In this document: positions 18,451-28,282 of the stretch, piece by piece
How the letters are laid out: each line of letters opens with the position of its first letter
Numbering within the stretch: the stretch's first letter is position 1
NCBI GenBank assembly: GCA_963846475.1
Contig: CAWJVZ010000004.1
Span: 1,488,001-1,552,000, forward strand
Length of the DNA stretch: 64,000 nt
DNA from: DASWJZ01 sp963846475
GTDB taxonomy: Bacteria; Pseudomonadota; Alphaproteobacteria; Rhizobiales; Afifellaceae
Reading direction: 5' to 3'
Position numbers and translations under genes: made by a program
The notes under the pieces: generated by a model
Told to the model about the DNA's origin: nothing
The model's database searches: none
What the model saw: only the letters and a program-made list of their open reading frames with translations

Positions 18451-18825
18451 ATGCGCAGAATGATCAGCTTGTCGGCCGCCTTTGTCGCGCTCTCCATCGG
18501 AGCTTCGTTCGCTCAGCCGATGGCCAGCGATACAAGCATGGGCAAGGTCTACACCGACGAGAAGGGTATGACTCTTTATACATTCGACAAGGACGAGGCC
18601 AACAAGTCGAACTGCTATGACGAATGCGCCAAGAACTGGCCGCCCTATCTGGCGGCGGCGGATGCGAAGGCCGAAGGCGAATGGACCCTCGTCGACCGGA
18701 CCGACGGCACCAAGCAATGGGCCTATGAAGGCAAGCCCGTTTACCTGTGGGTGAAGGACACCAAGCCGGGCGACGTGACGGGCGACATGGTCGGCGAGGT
18801 CTGGCACGCCGTGAAGGCGGACTGA
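18451..18825 (+). CDS. COG4315-type secreted repeat protein
   Basis: A 124-residue protein with a signal peptide cleaved after about residue 21 (SFAQP). It has two copies of the COG4315 Y-x-[FYW]-x-x-D style repeat: GMTLYTFDKDEANKSNCYDEC and, later, KPVYLWVKDTKPGDVTGD (each shown in part here). The repeat contains the conserved CYDECAKNWPPYL. The family is predicted to be periplasmic or lipid-anchored; function unknown. A GC-rich inverted repeat follows the stop. Confidence 0.86.
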   Translation: MRRMISLSAAFVALSIGASFAQPMASDTSMGKVYTDEKGMTLYTFDKDEANKSNCYDECAKNWPPYLAAADAKAEGEWTLVDRTDGTKQWAYEGKPVYLWVKDTKPGDVTGDMVGEVWHAVKAD

Positions 18826-18840
18826 GCCGATAGGGACCTC

Positions 18841-18863
18841 GGCGGCGCCCGAGCGGCGCCGCC
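18841..18863. terminator. Bidirectional terminator-like stem between convergent genes
   Basis: GGCGGCGCC at 18841-18849 and GGCGCCGCC at 18855-18863 form a perfect nine-base-pair stem with a five-base loop. It lies in the 39-base gap between two convergent genes. There is no long T-run on either side. Confidence 0.5.
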
Positions 18864-18864
18864 T

Positions 18865-19737
18865 TCACGTCGCTTTGCCGCTCCGGCGGGCGCGCTCCTC
18901 CTCCGAAGGGGCCACCGCGACGATTCTTTGCTGGGAGGGGATTTTGATCCCGCCGTCCTCGAGACGGCGTTTGGCTTCCTCCATCAAGGTGCGTTGCACG
19001 TCCCAGAACGAGGCGTTCGGCGCCCAGGCCTGGAACGAGACGATGATCGCGCTGTCGCTGTACCTCTCGACATAGACCACGGGCGCCGGGTCGGTGAGAA
19101 GCCGCGGCTCCGACGCGGCCATCTCGAGGAGGATGCGCCGCGCTTCCGCAGGGTCGGCACGGTAGTCGATGCCGATCTGCAACGTCATCTGGCGCCGCGG
19201 ATTGCGGCTGTGGTTCTTCAGCGGCTTGTTCCAGATCTCCGAATTCGGCGCGAAGAAGAACAGGCCGTCGCCGGTCTCCAGATGTGTCACGAACAGGCCG
19301 ATCTCCTGCACTTTCCCGGCGACTGTAGGCGTCTCGATGTAGTCGCCGGCGCGGAAAGGTCGGAGATAGATCAGCATGATGCCGGCTGCGATGTTCTGCA
19401 GCGTCCCCTGCAGGGCAAGGCCGATGGCGAGGCCCGCGGCGCCGAGCACGGCAAGCAGCGATGCAGTCTGCACGCCGAGCTGGCCGAGCGCCGCGACGAG
19501 GAAGAGAATGAGGACGGCGTAGCGGACCGCCGTCGCCAGGACGGGCTCCACGAGGGTATCGATGTAGCTGGTGCGGCCGAGCACGCCCCGCACCAGCCGC
19601 GAGGCCCAGCGTGCAAGCACCACACCGGCGACGATGATCAGCAGCGCCGCGCCGAGGCGCGGCAGAAACGTCAACGCCCACGCCCAGACCATCGCGGCGG
19701 CGGCGCCGAGCTCCTGCGGCGCCTCGGTCAGATCCAT
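18865..19737 (-). CDS. mscS: Small-conductance mechanosensitive channel (MscS family)
   Basis: This 290-residue protein releases solutes on hypo-osmotic shock. Three N-terminal helices are visible. The third, pore-lining helix contains the Gly/Ala-rich segment GAAGLAIGLALQGTLQNIAAG, given here only as GLAIGLALQGTLQN. The cytoplasmic beta domain follows, with RPFRAGDYIE and FFFAPNSEIWNKPLKNHS. Length matches the E. coli MscS type, not the large MscK type. It ends convergently against the COG4315 gene; betB lies upstream on the same strand with a 46-base gap. Both genes fit osmotic adaptation. Confidence 0.9.
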   Translation of the reverse strand: MDLTEAPQELGAAAAMVWAWALTFLPRLGAALLIIVAGVVLARWASRLVRGVLGRTSYIDTLVEPVLATAVRYAVLILFLVAALGQLGVQTASLLAVLGAAGLAIGLALQGTLQNIAAGIMLIYLRPFRAGDYIETPTVAGKVQEIGLFVTHLETGDGLFFFAPNSEIWNKPLKNHSRNPRRQMTLQIGIDYRADPAEARRILLEMAASEPRLLTDPAPVVYVERYSDSAIIVSFQAWAPNASFWDVQRTLMEEAKRRLEDGGIKIPSQQRIVAVAPSEEERARRSGKAT

Positions 19738-19783
19738 GGGAAATCTCCTTCAGGCCGGACCAACCTGCGAGCGGCGGTCCGGC

Positions 19784-21259
<1,476 letters not shown>

Positions 21260-21347
21260 GGCTCCTCGGCGAAAGTGCGAAATTGCGCCGACGCGGGCCG
21301 GCAGCCTTGCGAAAGGCGGCCTTCGTCCCTATAGAACCGCTCGGCTT

Positions 21348-21423
<76 letters not shown>

Positions 21424-21433
21424 GAGTTTTCAA

Positions 21434-21463
21434 GGGGTTAGGCCGGAAAAACCGCCTGACCCC
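21434..21463 (+). terminator. Terminator after tRNA-Lys
   Basis: GGGGTTAGG and CCTGACCCC (one G-T pair) form a stem closed by a short CGG/CCG extension around an A5 loop. TTTCTCTTT follows. It is ten bases after the tRNA CCA end. Confidence 0.7.
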
Positions 21464-21672
21464 TTTCTCTTTGGCACTGATTTGGCACCCAAACCAGTCC
21501 AATCAAAAATGTCTGCTTATACTGGCTGTATGTCTCTTTTGAGATGTCGAGATGGAGCCGGAGGCCGGCTTGTTCGGCATGATTTTGGTCACGGCGCATT
21601 CACGCATATAGTCCTCGATGGCGTCGAAGAGCTGTCGGTCGGTCTTGAATTTCGGGGACGCCCAGCTGTCAT
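21438..21672 (-). pseudogene. Fragment resembling the N-terminus of a phage terminase small subunit
   Basis: Two frames on the minus strand together give GRP-KFKTDRQLFDAIEDYM, then RECAVTKIMPN, then AGLRLHLDISKETYSQY. This resembles the start of gp3-type terminase small subunits, which open with GRP-x-KFKT and continue with a helix-turn-helix. The frame breaks after GRP and after MPN, and similarity ends at the edge of the tRNA-Lys terminator, so it cannot encode a functional protein. I read it as the eroded end of a prophage that used the tRNA. The assignment is by pattern, not by search. Confidence 0.4.
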
Positions 21673-21707
21673 ACTATTTTGCTATTCCCTAATGATATCA
21701 TGCGTTT

Positions 21708-21983
21708 ATGACCAGGCTGTACGTGTGGACCTGCAGAAAAGGTCACACGCATTATCTAACGGAGCCCCGAGGCTTGACGCCCTACGCGAATCGTGTGTGC
21801 ATATTTCTGGGAGACGAAGCCCTATTTAATGGAAGGCTTTGTCCCGTGCCCCAAAACCGTAATCGCCTGGATTTCACCCTCTTCGGGTTGCTGAAAAGCT
21901 CGGCTGAGGGGCCGCTCGGCATTACCGGCCTCATCCTTATGGTCATCATCGTTTTGGGCGTTCTCGCCGTCCTGGGCTGGTGA
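21708..21983 (+). CDS. Small Cys-containing protein with a C-terminal membrane helix, paired with DUF2971
   Basis: A 91-residue protein not matching any family I know. Two Cys-bearing segments (WTCRKGHTHY and CIFLGDEALFNGRLCPVP) could form a small zinc or disulfide knuckle. Residues about 70-90 are a hydrophobic helix (GITGLILMVIIVLGVLAVLGW), suggesting a tail anchor. No strong ribosome-binding site precedes the ATG. Its stop overlaps a GTG of the next frame and lies 21 bases from the DUF2971 start, so the two probably form a unit. Base composition is lower in GC than the flanking housekeeping genes. Confidence 0.6.
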   Translation: MTRLYVWTCRKGHTHYLTEPRGLTPYANRVCIFLGDEALFNGRLCPVPQNRNRLDFTLFGLLKSSAEGPLGITGLILMVIIVLGVLAVLGW

Positions 21984-22003
21984 GCTGGTCAGGGAGCAAG
22001 AGC

Positions 22004-22939
22004 ATGGCAAAGCCGCTAGAGCCAGCTGCAAGGAAGGACATGGAGGATTTCGTAAGCTCATATTTGCGGTGGGCGATGGGCCTTCCGGATTCGCTGCCGC
22101 CGTATGGGTTCTACCACTACACAAGTTATGAGACGCTGCTTGCAATGCTCGGCTCTGGAACAATGCGCGCGTCGTGCGCCGATTTTCTGAACGACTACTC
22201 CGAGCTGCGATACGCCGCATCGATCATGCGAGCACACGTGGATCGTTGGTATGCCATGGAGCCGGATGAAGAGGTGGCAAAGCTCTTTAGGGCTATTCAG
22301 GACCGCATGCGGGGACCGATGAAACTCGAAGAGTTTTTTATCTTGTCGTTCACTGACAATGGTTCCGATTATGGGATGTGGAATCTTTATTCCAAGAGAG
22401 GAACAGGGCTGAGTTTTAGTTTTCCTGGCGGCAAGGCGTATGAATGGGCCCAGAATAACAACGGTGTTCTCGTGCGGGTGTTCTATGAGCCTGACGAGCT
22501 CGACGTATTCTGCCGAACTTGGCTCGCCAAAGTGCGAGAGGCGTTCGTCGGGTCTCGTTCACGAGAGGAGGAGCCAGATCCAGAAGGATTTGCTAAAGCA
22601 TTTCTCCGCGATGTGGGCTTCTACGCGCCGGTTTTTAAGCCAAAGGTGTGGTCAGACGAGCGCGAGTGGCGCTACGTGTTTAGGAGGAATGAGGGAGTTT
22701 GCTGTGATGTTGGCGGGCGCCGGTATATCGAGATACCGAAGCCTCCTATCGATGCGGTTTGTTTGGGCCCCAAAAATCCGCTGAGCCAAGAGCAGGCGGA
22801 AGAGCAGCTGCGGGCCGCAGGATTCGAAGGTCGCGTTTTTCGGGCTCACGTGCAACCTCCCGCTATTCCTCATCCTCCACCAGAGCACCATATTCGGCCT
22901 GATGGCGGGTTCTCGCCTCCACCTCGCGGTCCGGCATGA
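22004..22939 (+). CDS. DUF2971 family protein
   Basis: A 311-residue cytoplasmic protein with the DUF2971 hallmarks: YGFYHYTSYETLLAML near the start, then ASCADFLNDYSELRYA, FILSFTDNGSDYGMWNLYS, and KPKVWSDEREWRYVF. The final 30 residues are Pro-rich. The ATG at 22004 has AGGGAG seven bases upstream; a GTG at 21980 would overlap the preceding stop. DUF2971 proteins have a scattered distribution and often sit in mobile or defence-rich regions; the function is not established. Placement beside a tRNA and phage debris supports acquisition by transfer. Confidence 0.85.
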   Translation: MAKPLEPAARKDMEDFVSSYLRWAMGLPDSLPPYGFYHYTSYETLLAMLGSGTMRASCADFLNDYSELRYAASIMRAHVDRWYAMEPDEEVAKLFRAIQDRMRGPMKLEEFFILSFTDNGSDYGMWNLYSKRGTGLSFSFPGGKAYEWAQNNNGVLVRVFYEPDELDVFCRTWLAKVREAFVGSRSREEEPDPEGFAKAFLRDVGFYAPVFKPKVWSDEREWRYVFRRNEGVCCDVGGRRYIEIPKPPIDAVCLGPKNPLSQEQAEEQLRAAGFEGRVFRAHVQPPAIPHPPPEHHIRPDGGFSPPPRGPA

Positions 22940-23142
22940 GCCGGAATAGGTACCAAGAGGGTCACTGACCAAGAATCTCACTATCTTGACCACCCCCTAG
23001 AATCGTGCGCCGATATTTAGTCGCTCTCGTTCGATGATTCGAACGGCGGCTGTTCCCAATCATTCGTCCGAGTAATGGACGATGCTGCCAGTTTTTGGCG
23101 GGGGACAGCCGTTCCAAGCCCCGCCGGTTTGGAGAAAGAGAG

Positions 23143-23250
23143 ATGACGAAGGCGGAAATCCTCATGTTGGTGATCGTTTTGGGGCCGGCCGCGTTGGCGT
23201 GTCTGCCGAAAATCATGCGCGAGCTGCGGCTGTGGAGGGATCGGCGCTGA
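23143..23250 (+). CDS. Small membrane ORF in the accessory patch
   Basis: A 35-residue ORF with a purine-rich GAGAAAGAGAG just before its ATG. It encodes one hydrophobic helix (ILMLVIVLGPAALACLP) followed by a basic end (RELRLWRDRR). It resembles the tiny membrane proteins common in phage lysis or packaging regions, but I cannot assign it. Confidence 0.4.
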   Translation: MTKAEILMLVIVLGPAALACLPKIMRELRLWRDRR

Positions 23251-23257
23251 GGTGGGC

Positions 23258-23497
23258 CTATGCCTCGGCGTCCTCCTCAATCCGACCGCTGGCATCGTCC
23301 TGCATGATGGCGCGGAGGCTATCCTCTATGCTGGGCGTGGGAATGAATGCGACGGCGCCGCCGATTCGAATGAGCTTCGATGCGGCAGAGCACGCATTCT
23401 CAATCGCGGCGATCTCCACGGCGACAGGGTCGATCACCTCCTTGCGGATTTTCAAGTCGCCTCCGGCATTGGCGCGGAGCTTTTCATAGGGCGCCAT
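23258..23497 (-). CDS. Hypothetical protein of the accessory patch
   Basis: A 79-residue, mixed-charge protein beginning MAPYEKLRANAGGDLKIRKE and ending RIEEDAEA. The ATG has AAGGGG upstream with about six bases of spacing. Composition looks like a soluble protein rather than random translation. No family recognised. It follows directly after a frame-broken ORF on the same strand, an arrangement seen in phage modules. Confidence 0.5.
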   Translation of the reverse strand: MAPYEKLRANAGGDLKIRKEVIDPVAVEIAAIENACSAASKLIRIGGAVAFIPTPSIEDSLRAIMQDDASGRIEEDAEA

Positions 23498-23508
23498 GAG
23501 CGGCCCCT

Positions 23509-23666
23509 TTAGAATATCGTCAAAGGGAGAGCAGCCGCAATCTCCATAAAAGCCCGTTCGTGCTTTTCAAGCTCTTCGTGGAGGGTGGAAGGCCGTTGCC
23601 GCCGATTGTCGCCACCTGTTTGCCGGACGGGGTCGTGTCGCGCACGGAGAGCTGTTGTTTTGCCAT
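23509..23666 (-). pseudogene. Frame-broken small ORF upstream of the 79-residue protein
   Basis: The ATG at 23664-23666, with AGGGA upstream, opens MAKQQLSVRDTTPSGKQVAT. The protein-like signal then moves to another frame that reads LHEELEKHERAFMEIAAALP and ends in TAA at 23509-23511. Read straight, the first frame gives 48 residues with an unlikely tail. I interpret this as one short gene with a shift near 23590, either decay or a sequence error. Confidence 0.35.
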
Positions 23667-23867
23667 TTCTTGCGTCCCTGTGGGCGCCTCACGCCTGGAA
23701 ATATCGACATCCTCAAAACGCTGGACCCGCCCAGGGGGTTTTCACGTCCACAGGTGGGGGGCGGAGAACATATCGAAAAAAGTTTTCGACCCGCCCGCGA
23801 TCGTGGCGCTGCTGACCGCGTTCGGCATTGTCGCCAATTACGATCCCTACACGGTGCTCGATCTGAG

Positions 23868-23960
23868 ATGCCGCAAGGCTTTGGAGCTCTCGATGCGATC
23901 GGCCTATTCGCCCTGGCGCTGCTGCTGGTGCTGATCGTGGAACGGTTTCGGAGGCCCTAA
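23868..23960 (+). CDS. Tiny membrane ORF (uncertain)
   Basis: A 30-residue ORF, mostly one hydrophobic helix (AIGLFALALLLVLIVERF) with a basic end. No good ribosome-binding site. It overlaps another plausible frame just upstream (PPAIVALLTAFGIVANYD), so either a remnant of one broken membrane protein or chance is possible. Confidence 0.22.
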   Translation: MPQGFGALDAIGLFALALLLVLIVERFRRP

Positions 23961-24343
23961 CTCACCGGTATCTACTGTGGATGGGGATGCCGGCGATCTT
24001 AGGCGGCGCGAGAGGCGGTGCCGCGAGCAGAACCTTCACAAGTGCGTGTGCATGACCAAGTTGCGGATTACTTTCCTAGACAGCCGTTTCCGTTTGTGCT
24101 AGCTCGCGAAATACCGCTGCTCGACGAGGGACCGGGATGCAAGGACCGGAGCTTTCTGGGAGCAGTGGGCGGCGCCGCCACGGAGCCTCGGTCAGGAGCC
24201 GGGACGGCGTTCCTCAGAAGGGCCCCCCTCGGGAGCAATCCCGGTGCCGGATGTTGCACGGCTAGAGTTCCTGCTTCAGGCGCAAGCACGGGGCGGGACG
24301 GGAAGACGATAGGGCGAGTTGGGGAACGTATAACGCCGCGCGG
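23961..24343. other. Non-coding or decayed stretch
   Basis: About 380 bases between the last tiny ORF and a terminator-like hairpin. The open frames here have no ribosome-binding sites and no recognisable protein pattern. I see no RNA gene, and no repeat of the tRNA-Lys 3' end that would mark an attachment site. Confidence 0.5.
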
Positions 24344-24364
24344 GGCGCCTGGAGGCGCCGTTTT
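24344..24364 (+). terminator. Terminator-like hairpin at the edge of the accessory patch
   Basis: GGCGCC, loop TGGA, GGCGCC, then GTTTT. The stem is short but perfect and the T-run is on the plus strand. Confidence 0.55.
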
Positions 24365-24374
24365 AAATTTGCAG

Positions 24375-24459
24375 GGCGTTCTTCAGGCGCTCCGCTCCCT
24401 CCTCCAAGCGAGGAGGCCAAAAAAGGCTCTTTGATAACCTCGGGCCGAGAGGCCGCGGG
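24375..24459 (+). repeat. Dispersed hairpin-bearing repeat, copy 2
   Basis: Shares the 26-base block of the copy at 14601 exactly, and the later GGCCGAGAGGCCGCGGG block. The first hairpin differs in sequence but keeps its pairing (CCTCCTC/GAGGAGG here, CCGCTCC/GGAGCGG there). Spacing between blocks is 26 bases longer. It lies just downstream of mttB. Confidence 0.7.
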
Positions 24460-24504
24460 ACGATTTTGCGCGTCCCGCTCTCCTGCCGGAGCGCGCGGTC
24501 AGGC

Positions 24505-26070
24505 TCACGCAAACGCGTCCGGCATCGAAGCCTTCTTGCGGGCGATGAAATCCTTCAGCGCCTCGTCGATGCCGGGATCGAGCGGCGGGGCTTCGTATTC
24601 GGCAAGCCATTTCTTCCACAGCGCGTTGGCGCGCTGGTCGGCCGCCTTCTCGCCTTCCGCCAGCCATTGCTCGTAGGAATTGTTGTCGGCGATGGTGGAA
24701 CGGTAGAAGGCGTTCTCGAAATTGGCCTGGGTGTGGGCGCAGCCGAGATAGTGCGAGCCCGGCCCGACCTCGCGGATAGCGGAGAGCGCCTGGCCGTTCT
24801 CCGACAGGTCGACGCCGTCGCAAAAACGCTGCTGCATGGCGAGCTGGTCGCAATCCATGACGAATTTCTCGTAGCCGGAGGAAAGCCCGCCCTCCAGCCA
24901 GCCCGCCGCGTGCAGCACGAAGTTGGTGCCCGAGAGGACCGTGCTGTTCAGCGTGTTGGCGCTCTCATAGGCCGCCTGCGCGTCGGCCACCTTGGAGGCG
25001 CAGAGCGAGCCGCCGGTGCGGAACGGGATGCCGAGCCGGCGGGCGAGCTGCGCCGCGCCGTAGGAGACCAAGGTCGGCTCCGGCGTGCCGAAGGTGGGCG
25101 CGCCCGACTGCATGGAGATCGACGAGGCGAAGCAGCCGAACACCACCGGCGCGCCCTTGCGGCAGAGCTGGGTGAGCGCCGCGCCGGCCAGGACCTCGGC
25201 GAGCACCTGGGTGAGCGTGCCGGCGACGGTGACCGGCGACATGGCGCCGGCGAGGATGAACGGCGTGACGATGGTCGCCTGGTTGGCGCGCGCATAGACC
25301 TTCAGGGCGCCCAGCATCGTGCCGTCGAAGACCATCGGCGAATTGGCGTTGATGAGCGAGGTCATCACGCAGTTCCGGTCGACGAAATCGGCGCCAAAGA
25401 CCAACCCAGCCATCGTCACGGAATCCGCCGCCCGCTCCGGGTGCGTGACGGAGCCCATGAAGGGTTTGTCGGAATAGCGGATGTGGCTGTAGACCATGTC
25501 GAGGTGCCGCTTGTTGACCGGTACGTCGACCGGCTCGCACACCGTGCCGCCGGAATGGTGGATGGCCGGCGCCATGTAGGCGAGCTTCACAAAATTGCGG
25601 AAATCCTCGATCGTGCCGTAGCGGCGGCCGTTGTCGAGGTCGCGCACGAAGGGCGGGCCGTAGACCGGCGCGAAGACCGTGGCGTTGCCGCCGATATCGA
25701 CGTTGCGCTCCGGATTGCGCGCGTGCTGCGTGTAGGTCCGCGGGGCAGTGGCGATGAGCGAGCGGCAGAGGCCGCGCGGGAAACGGACGCGCGAGCCCTG
25801 CACGTCGGCGCCTGCCTCGCGCCACATGGCGAGCGCCTCCTCATCCTCGCGGAACTCTATGCCGATCTCCTCCAGGATGAGGTCGGCGTTGCCCTCGATG
25901 ATTGCGAGCCCTTCCTCGTCGAGCACCTCGTAGACGGCGAGCTTTCGGCGGATGAAGGGAAGGTGGTCGACCCGGCTCGCCTGGCGGAGCGCCCGGCGCC
26001 CCTCCGCCCCGCCGCCGCGGCGTCTGCGACCCCCCGCCTCGGGCCCCTGCTCGGTATCGGTGATCGTCAT
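24505..26070 (-). CDS. MttB superfamily methyltransferase (non-pyrrolysine trimethylamine methyltransferase homologue)
   Basis: This 521-residue barrel protein should demethylate a quaternary or tertiary amine and pass the methyl group to a corrinoid protein. Segments seen include GIEFREDEEAL, VFAPVYGPPFVRDLDNG, HHSGGTVCEPVDVP, FMGSVTHPERA and VGPGSHYLGCAHTQANFE. The frame has no internal TAG, so it is not the pyrrolysine enzyme; homologues of this kind act on glycine betaine and similar compounds. The N-terminal 30 residues are Arg/Gly-rich. I start at the ATG at 26068-26070; a longer frame runs 89 codons upstream across the divergent promoter. Its corrinoid partner is divergently encoded. 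Confidence 0.88.
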   Translation of the reverse strand: MTITDTEQGPEAGGRRRRGGGAEGRRALRQASRVDHLPFIRRKLAVYEVLDEEGLAIIEGNADLILEEIGIEFREDEEALAMWREAGADVQGSRVRFPRGLCRSLIATAPRTYTQHARNPERNVDIGGNATVFAPVYGPPFVRDLDNGRRYGTIEDFRNFVKLAYMAPAIHHSGGTVCEPVDVPVNKRHLDMVYSHIRYSDKPFMGSVTHPERAADSVTMAGLVFGADFVDRNCVMTSLINANSPMVFDGTMLGALKVYARANQATIVTPFILAGAMSPVTVAGTLTQVLAEVLAGAALTQLCRKGAPVVFGCFASSISMQSGAPTFGTPEPTLVSYGAAQLARRLGIPFRTGGSLCASKVADAQAAYESANTLNSTVLSGTNFVLHAAGWLEGGLSSGYEKFVMDCDQLAMQQRFCDGVDLSENGQALSAIREVGPGSHYLGCAHTQANFENAFYRSTIADNNSYEQWLAEGEKAADQRANALWKKWLAEYEAPPLDPGIDEALKDFIARKKASMPDAFA

Positions 26071-26234
26071 TGTTGGTCCTCGGCGGAACCGCGTCCCGTC
26101 AACTCCGCCGGACCCTAGGCAGCGCCCGAACAACCCGCGCGCCCGTAAACGGCAGGAGGTGACGCGGGATGGATACGGGAGAGCGGCCGGCCGCGTCGCA
26201 GACCGCGCGGACCGGCGTCGCTTCTGAAGGCGGT

Positions 26235-26260
26235 TTGCACAAGGACGCCCGCCGTATAAT
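26235..26260 (+). promoter_or_regulatory. Candidate promoter of the corrinoid protein gene
   Basis: A perfect TATAAT at 26255-26260 lies 50 bases before the ATG. An imperfect -35 (TTGCAC, 14 bases away, or GTTTGC, 16 bases away) precedes it. Spacing is shorter than the usual 17, so an activator may be needed. Confidence 0.4.
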
Positions 26261-26309
26261 GGCAGCGCGGCCGCCCCTGTTGCGGCGCTTTTGTTGTGGG
26301 GGTTTCCCG

Positions 26310-27008
26310 ATGGCCGAGGACGATATCGATCTTGCATCGCTTCCCGACGACGAGCTCGTCCAGCAGATGCACGACGATCTCTACGACGGCCTCCTGGAGG
26401 AGATCCAGCAGGGGGTGAACATCCTCCTGGAGCGCGGCTGGACGCCCTACGACGTGCTCACCCAGGCGCTGGTCGAAGGCATGCGCATCGTCGGCGAGGA
26501 TTTCCGCGACGGCATCCTGTTCGTGCCCGAGGTGCTCCTTTCCGCCAATGCAATGAAGGCGGGCATGGCGATCCTGCGCCCGCTGCTGGCGGAAACCGGC
26601 GCGCCGAAAATCGGCAAGATGGTCATCGGCACGGTGAAGGGCGACATCCACGACATCGGCAAGAATCTCGTCGCCATGATGATGGAGGGCGCCGGCTTCG
26701 AGGTCATCAACATCGGCATCAACAACCCGGTCGAGAACTACCTCAACGCGATGGAGGAGCATAAGCCCGACATCGTCGGCATGTCGGCGCTGCTCACCAC
26801 CACGATGCCCTACATGAAGGTGGTCATCGACACGATGAAGGAGAAGGGCATCCGCGACGACTACATCGTGCTGGTCGGTGGGGCGCCGTTGAACGAGGAA
26901 TTCGGCAAGGCGGTCGGCGCCGACGCCTATTGCCGCGACGCGGCCGTGGCCGTCGAGACCGCCAAGGATCTGATCAAGCGCCGCCATAACCGCCCGCCGG
27001 TCGGGTAG
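26310..27008 (+). CDS. Methyltransferase cognate corrinoid protein
   Basis: A 232-residue B12-binding protein that carries the methyl group between MttB-type and folate methyltransferases. The N-terminal helical cap domain spans about residues 10-95 (LLEEIQQGVNILLERGW, FVPEVLLSANAMKAGM). The Rossmann-like cobalamin domain has the base-off motif GDIHDIGKN, whose His is the lower cobalt ligand, then VGMSALLTTTM and VLVGGAPLN. The start at 26310 follows GTGGGGG; longer in-frame starts add a non-conserved leader. Divergent pairing with mttB and a DUF1638 gene nearby support its role. Confidence 0.93.
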   Translation: MAEDDIDLASLPDDELVQQMHDDLYDGLLEEIQQGVNILLERGWTPYDVLTQALVEGMRIVGEDFRDGILFVPEVLLSANAMKAGMAILRPLLAETGAPKIGKMVIGTVKGDIHDIGKNLVAMMMEGAGFEVINIGINNPVENYLNAMEEHKPDIVGMSALLTTTMPYMKVVIDTMKEKGIRDDYIVLVGGAPLNEEFGKAVGADAYCRDAAVAVETAKDLIKRRHNRPPVG

Positions 27009-27027
27009 GCCGATCCTTGGAATTTTC

Positions 27028-27480
27028 TCAACACGCCGCTGTGATCTGCCGTTCTATTGCCATGTATTCCGCTTTTACTGCGTCCCGCTGCCTGGCCAGA
27101 GAATGCCAGACGGGTCCCCTTCCCGGCGCTCTTCTTCCGGGTAAGACGGAGATTCCTCCCGCCTTCTCCTCTATATCCATTTGAATTTCGAGCTCCCCTA
27201 AATTCCGGCCAACCTCCTGATATCTCCTCTTCAGGTTCGTGCAATTGTCGGAGTGCGGTTCAGTATAAATACCAGCACTCGCATGAGCAGAGCTCGGAAC
27301 TGACTGGGCCGTTATTGCGATCTCACTCTCCAGGATCTGTGCAAGAAAAGGATATCCAGGCCATTGAGCGTTAACGGCCTCCAACATTCTTCTCCGCGTA
27401 TGGGGATCTTCTACGTCCTGAATCTGCACCGTCAGCTGGGCTATTCGTACCCTTTCATCGGAATCTCGAATGCGGTTCAT
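27028..27480 (-). CDS. Hypothetical protein, probably the soluble part of a membrane-anchored protein
   Basis: A 150-residue protein with a helical, charged start (DERVRIAQLTVQIQDVEDP, HTRRRMLEAVNAQWP) and a predicted coiled coil near residues 80-105. Family not recognised. It overlaps by 26 bases the end of an upstream ORF that encodes a membrane helix. The two may be one protein separated by a one-base shift, or two coupled genes. GC is lower than in the neighbouring metabolic genes. Confidence 0.5.
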   Translation of the reverse strand: MNRIRDSDERVRIAQLTVQIQDVEDPHTRRRMLEAVNAQWPGYPFLAQILESEIAITAQSVPSSAHASAGIYTEPHSDNCTNLKRRYQEVGRNLGELEIQMDIEEKAGGISVLPGRRAPGRGPVWHSLARQRDAVKAEYMAIERQITAAC

Positions 27481-27655
27481 AACGCAGTTGAGGAAGCTGG
27501 AAAAAGAACAACACCGAAGAACCTAGGAAGAGAAGAGAAAACACGTTCGCAGCTTGCAGAAAGAAGCTCCGTCGCATGTATCGAATCTCAAGAGTTAGTT
27601 TCTGGCGCTCTAGTTCGTCTTTAGATTTCAGGGGATCAGTGATGTCCAGGTTCAT
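27455..27655 (-). CDS. Hypothetical membrane protein (possible N-terminal part of the adjacent ORF)
   Basis: A 66-residue ORF with an acidic start (MNLDITDPLKSKDELERQK), a basic turn and one membrane helix (VFSLLFLGSSVLFFF). After the helix it runs only about 15 residues to a stop, while the adjacent frame continues with a charged domain. This is the usual layout of a single-pass protein whose soluble domain follows the helix, so a frameshift is plausible. Confidence 0.45.
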   Translation of the reverse strand: MNLDITDPLKSKDELERQKLTLEIRYMRRSFFLQAANVFSLLFLGSSVLFFFQLPQLRYEPHSRFR

Positions 27656-27814
27656 GCCCTACTCTCCAGCGGAGAAGCCATGGGTTCGGATCAACAAGCC
27701 AGCGTAGCGTCCCCAAGCCAAGCAGGCAAGGAACGTAGGCATTCCGGGCCCCATGCAGAATCTGCAAGCTTCTGAGTGGGTCGCGTTTGGGGGAAAAGGT
27801 GACCCGCGACACCG

Positions 27815-28129
27815 CTATCGGCCCTGCTCCCGCACCTCGTAGTGGACGGAGCGGGCATCGAAGCGGGAGAGGACGGCGCGCGCCGCGGGCGGCACCACCG
27901 CTACTTCATGATCCTCCCCGGCGAAGGCGCGGATGGCATCGAGCGAGGAAAAATACATCAGCGTGATGAACTCGACCTCGTTGCCGGCCGCGCGCCGAAG
28001 CAGCTCGATATTTTGAAAGCCGGCGATATTGCGCGCCAGGATGCCCGGAAAAATCTGCGTCTTCAGGAGATTTTCGTAGGCGTCGGCGTTCTCCGGTTTC
28101 GTCCAGCCGTGCCAAAGGCGCGCGATCAT
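27815..28129 (-). CDS. Antibiotic-biosynthesis-monooxygenase (ABM) domain protein
   Basis: A 104-residue protein of the dimeric alpha/beta-barrel ABM type: MIARLWHGWTKPENADAYE at the start, then GFQNIELLRR and EFITLMYFSSLDAIRAFAG. Such proteins are often small haem- or quinol-linked oxygenases or structural dimers; substrate unknown. I use the ATG at 28127-28129, where family similarity begins. The open frame extends 35 codons further upstream without similarity. Confidence 0.8.
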   Translation of the reverse strand: MIARLWHGWTKPENADAYENLLKTQIFPGILARNIAGFQNIELLRRAAGNEVEFITLMYFSSLDAIRAFAGEDHEVAVVPPAARAVLSRFDARSVHYEVREQGR

Positions 28130-28282
28130 CGCATGCTCCAGGTCCACGCGGCGGGAGCCGGAGCTTAGGCGATCCAAGGGGCAGCTTACAGGGCCCCGCA
28201 GGTTCGCGCACAAGCAGATAGGCTCGGCCCACAACCTCGATCTAGCGAAAGTCCTATCCCGCCTGACGATCCCCCGAAAGGT

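Noticed and set aside
22870..22885. CCACCAGAG near 22873 as a possible attachment-site copy of the tRNA-Lys 3' end
   Set aside because: Only nine bases match and it lies inside the DUF2971 coding sequence; no longer repeat of the tRNA end is visible.
24505..26070. Pyrrolysine-type MttB with in-frame TAG readthrough
   Set aside because: The frame runs from ATG to its stop with no internal TAG, and no pyl genes are in view.
26169..26309. N-terminal extension of the corrinoid protein from an ATG at 26169
   Set aside because: It would start upstream of the TATAAT box and adds a non-conserved Arg-rich leader; the ATG at 26310 fits the family N-terminus.
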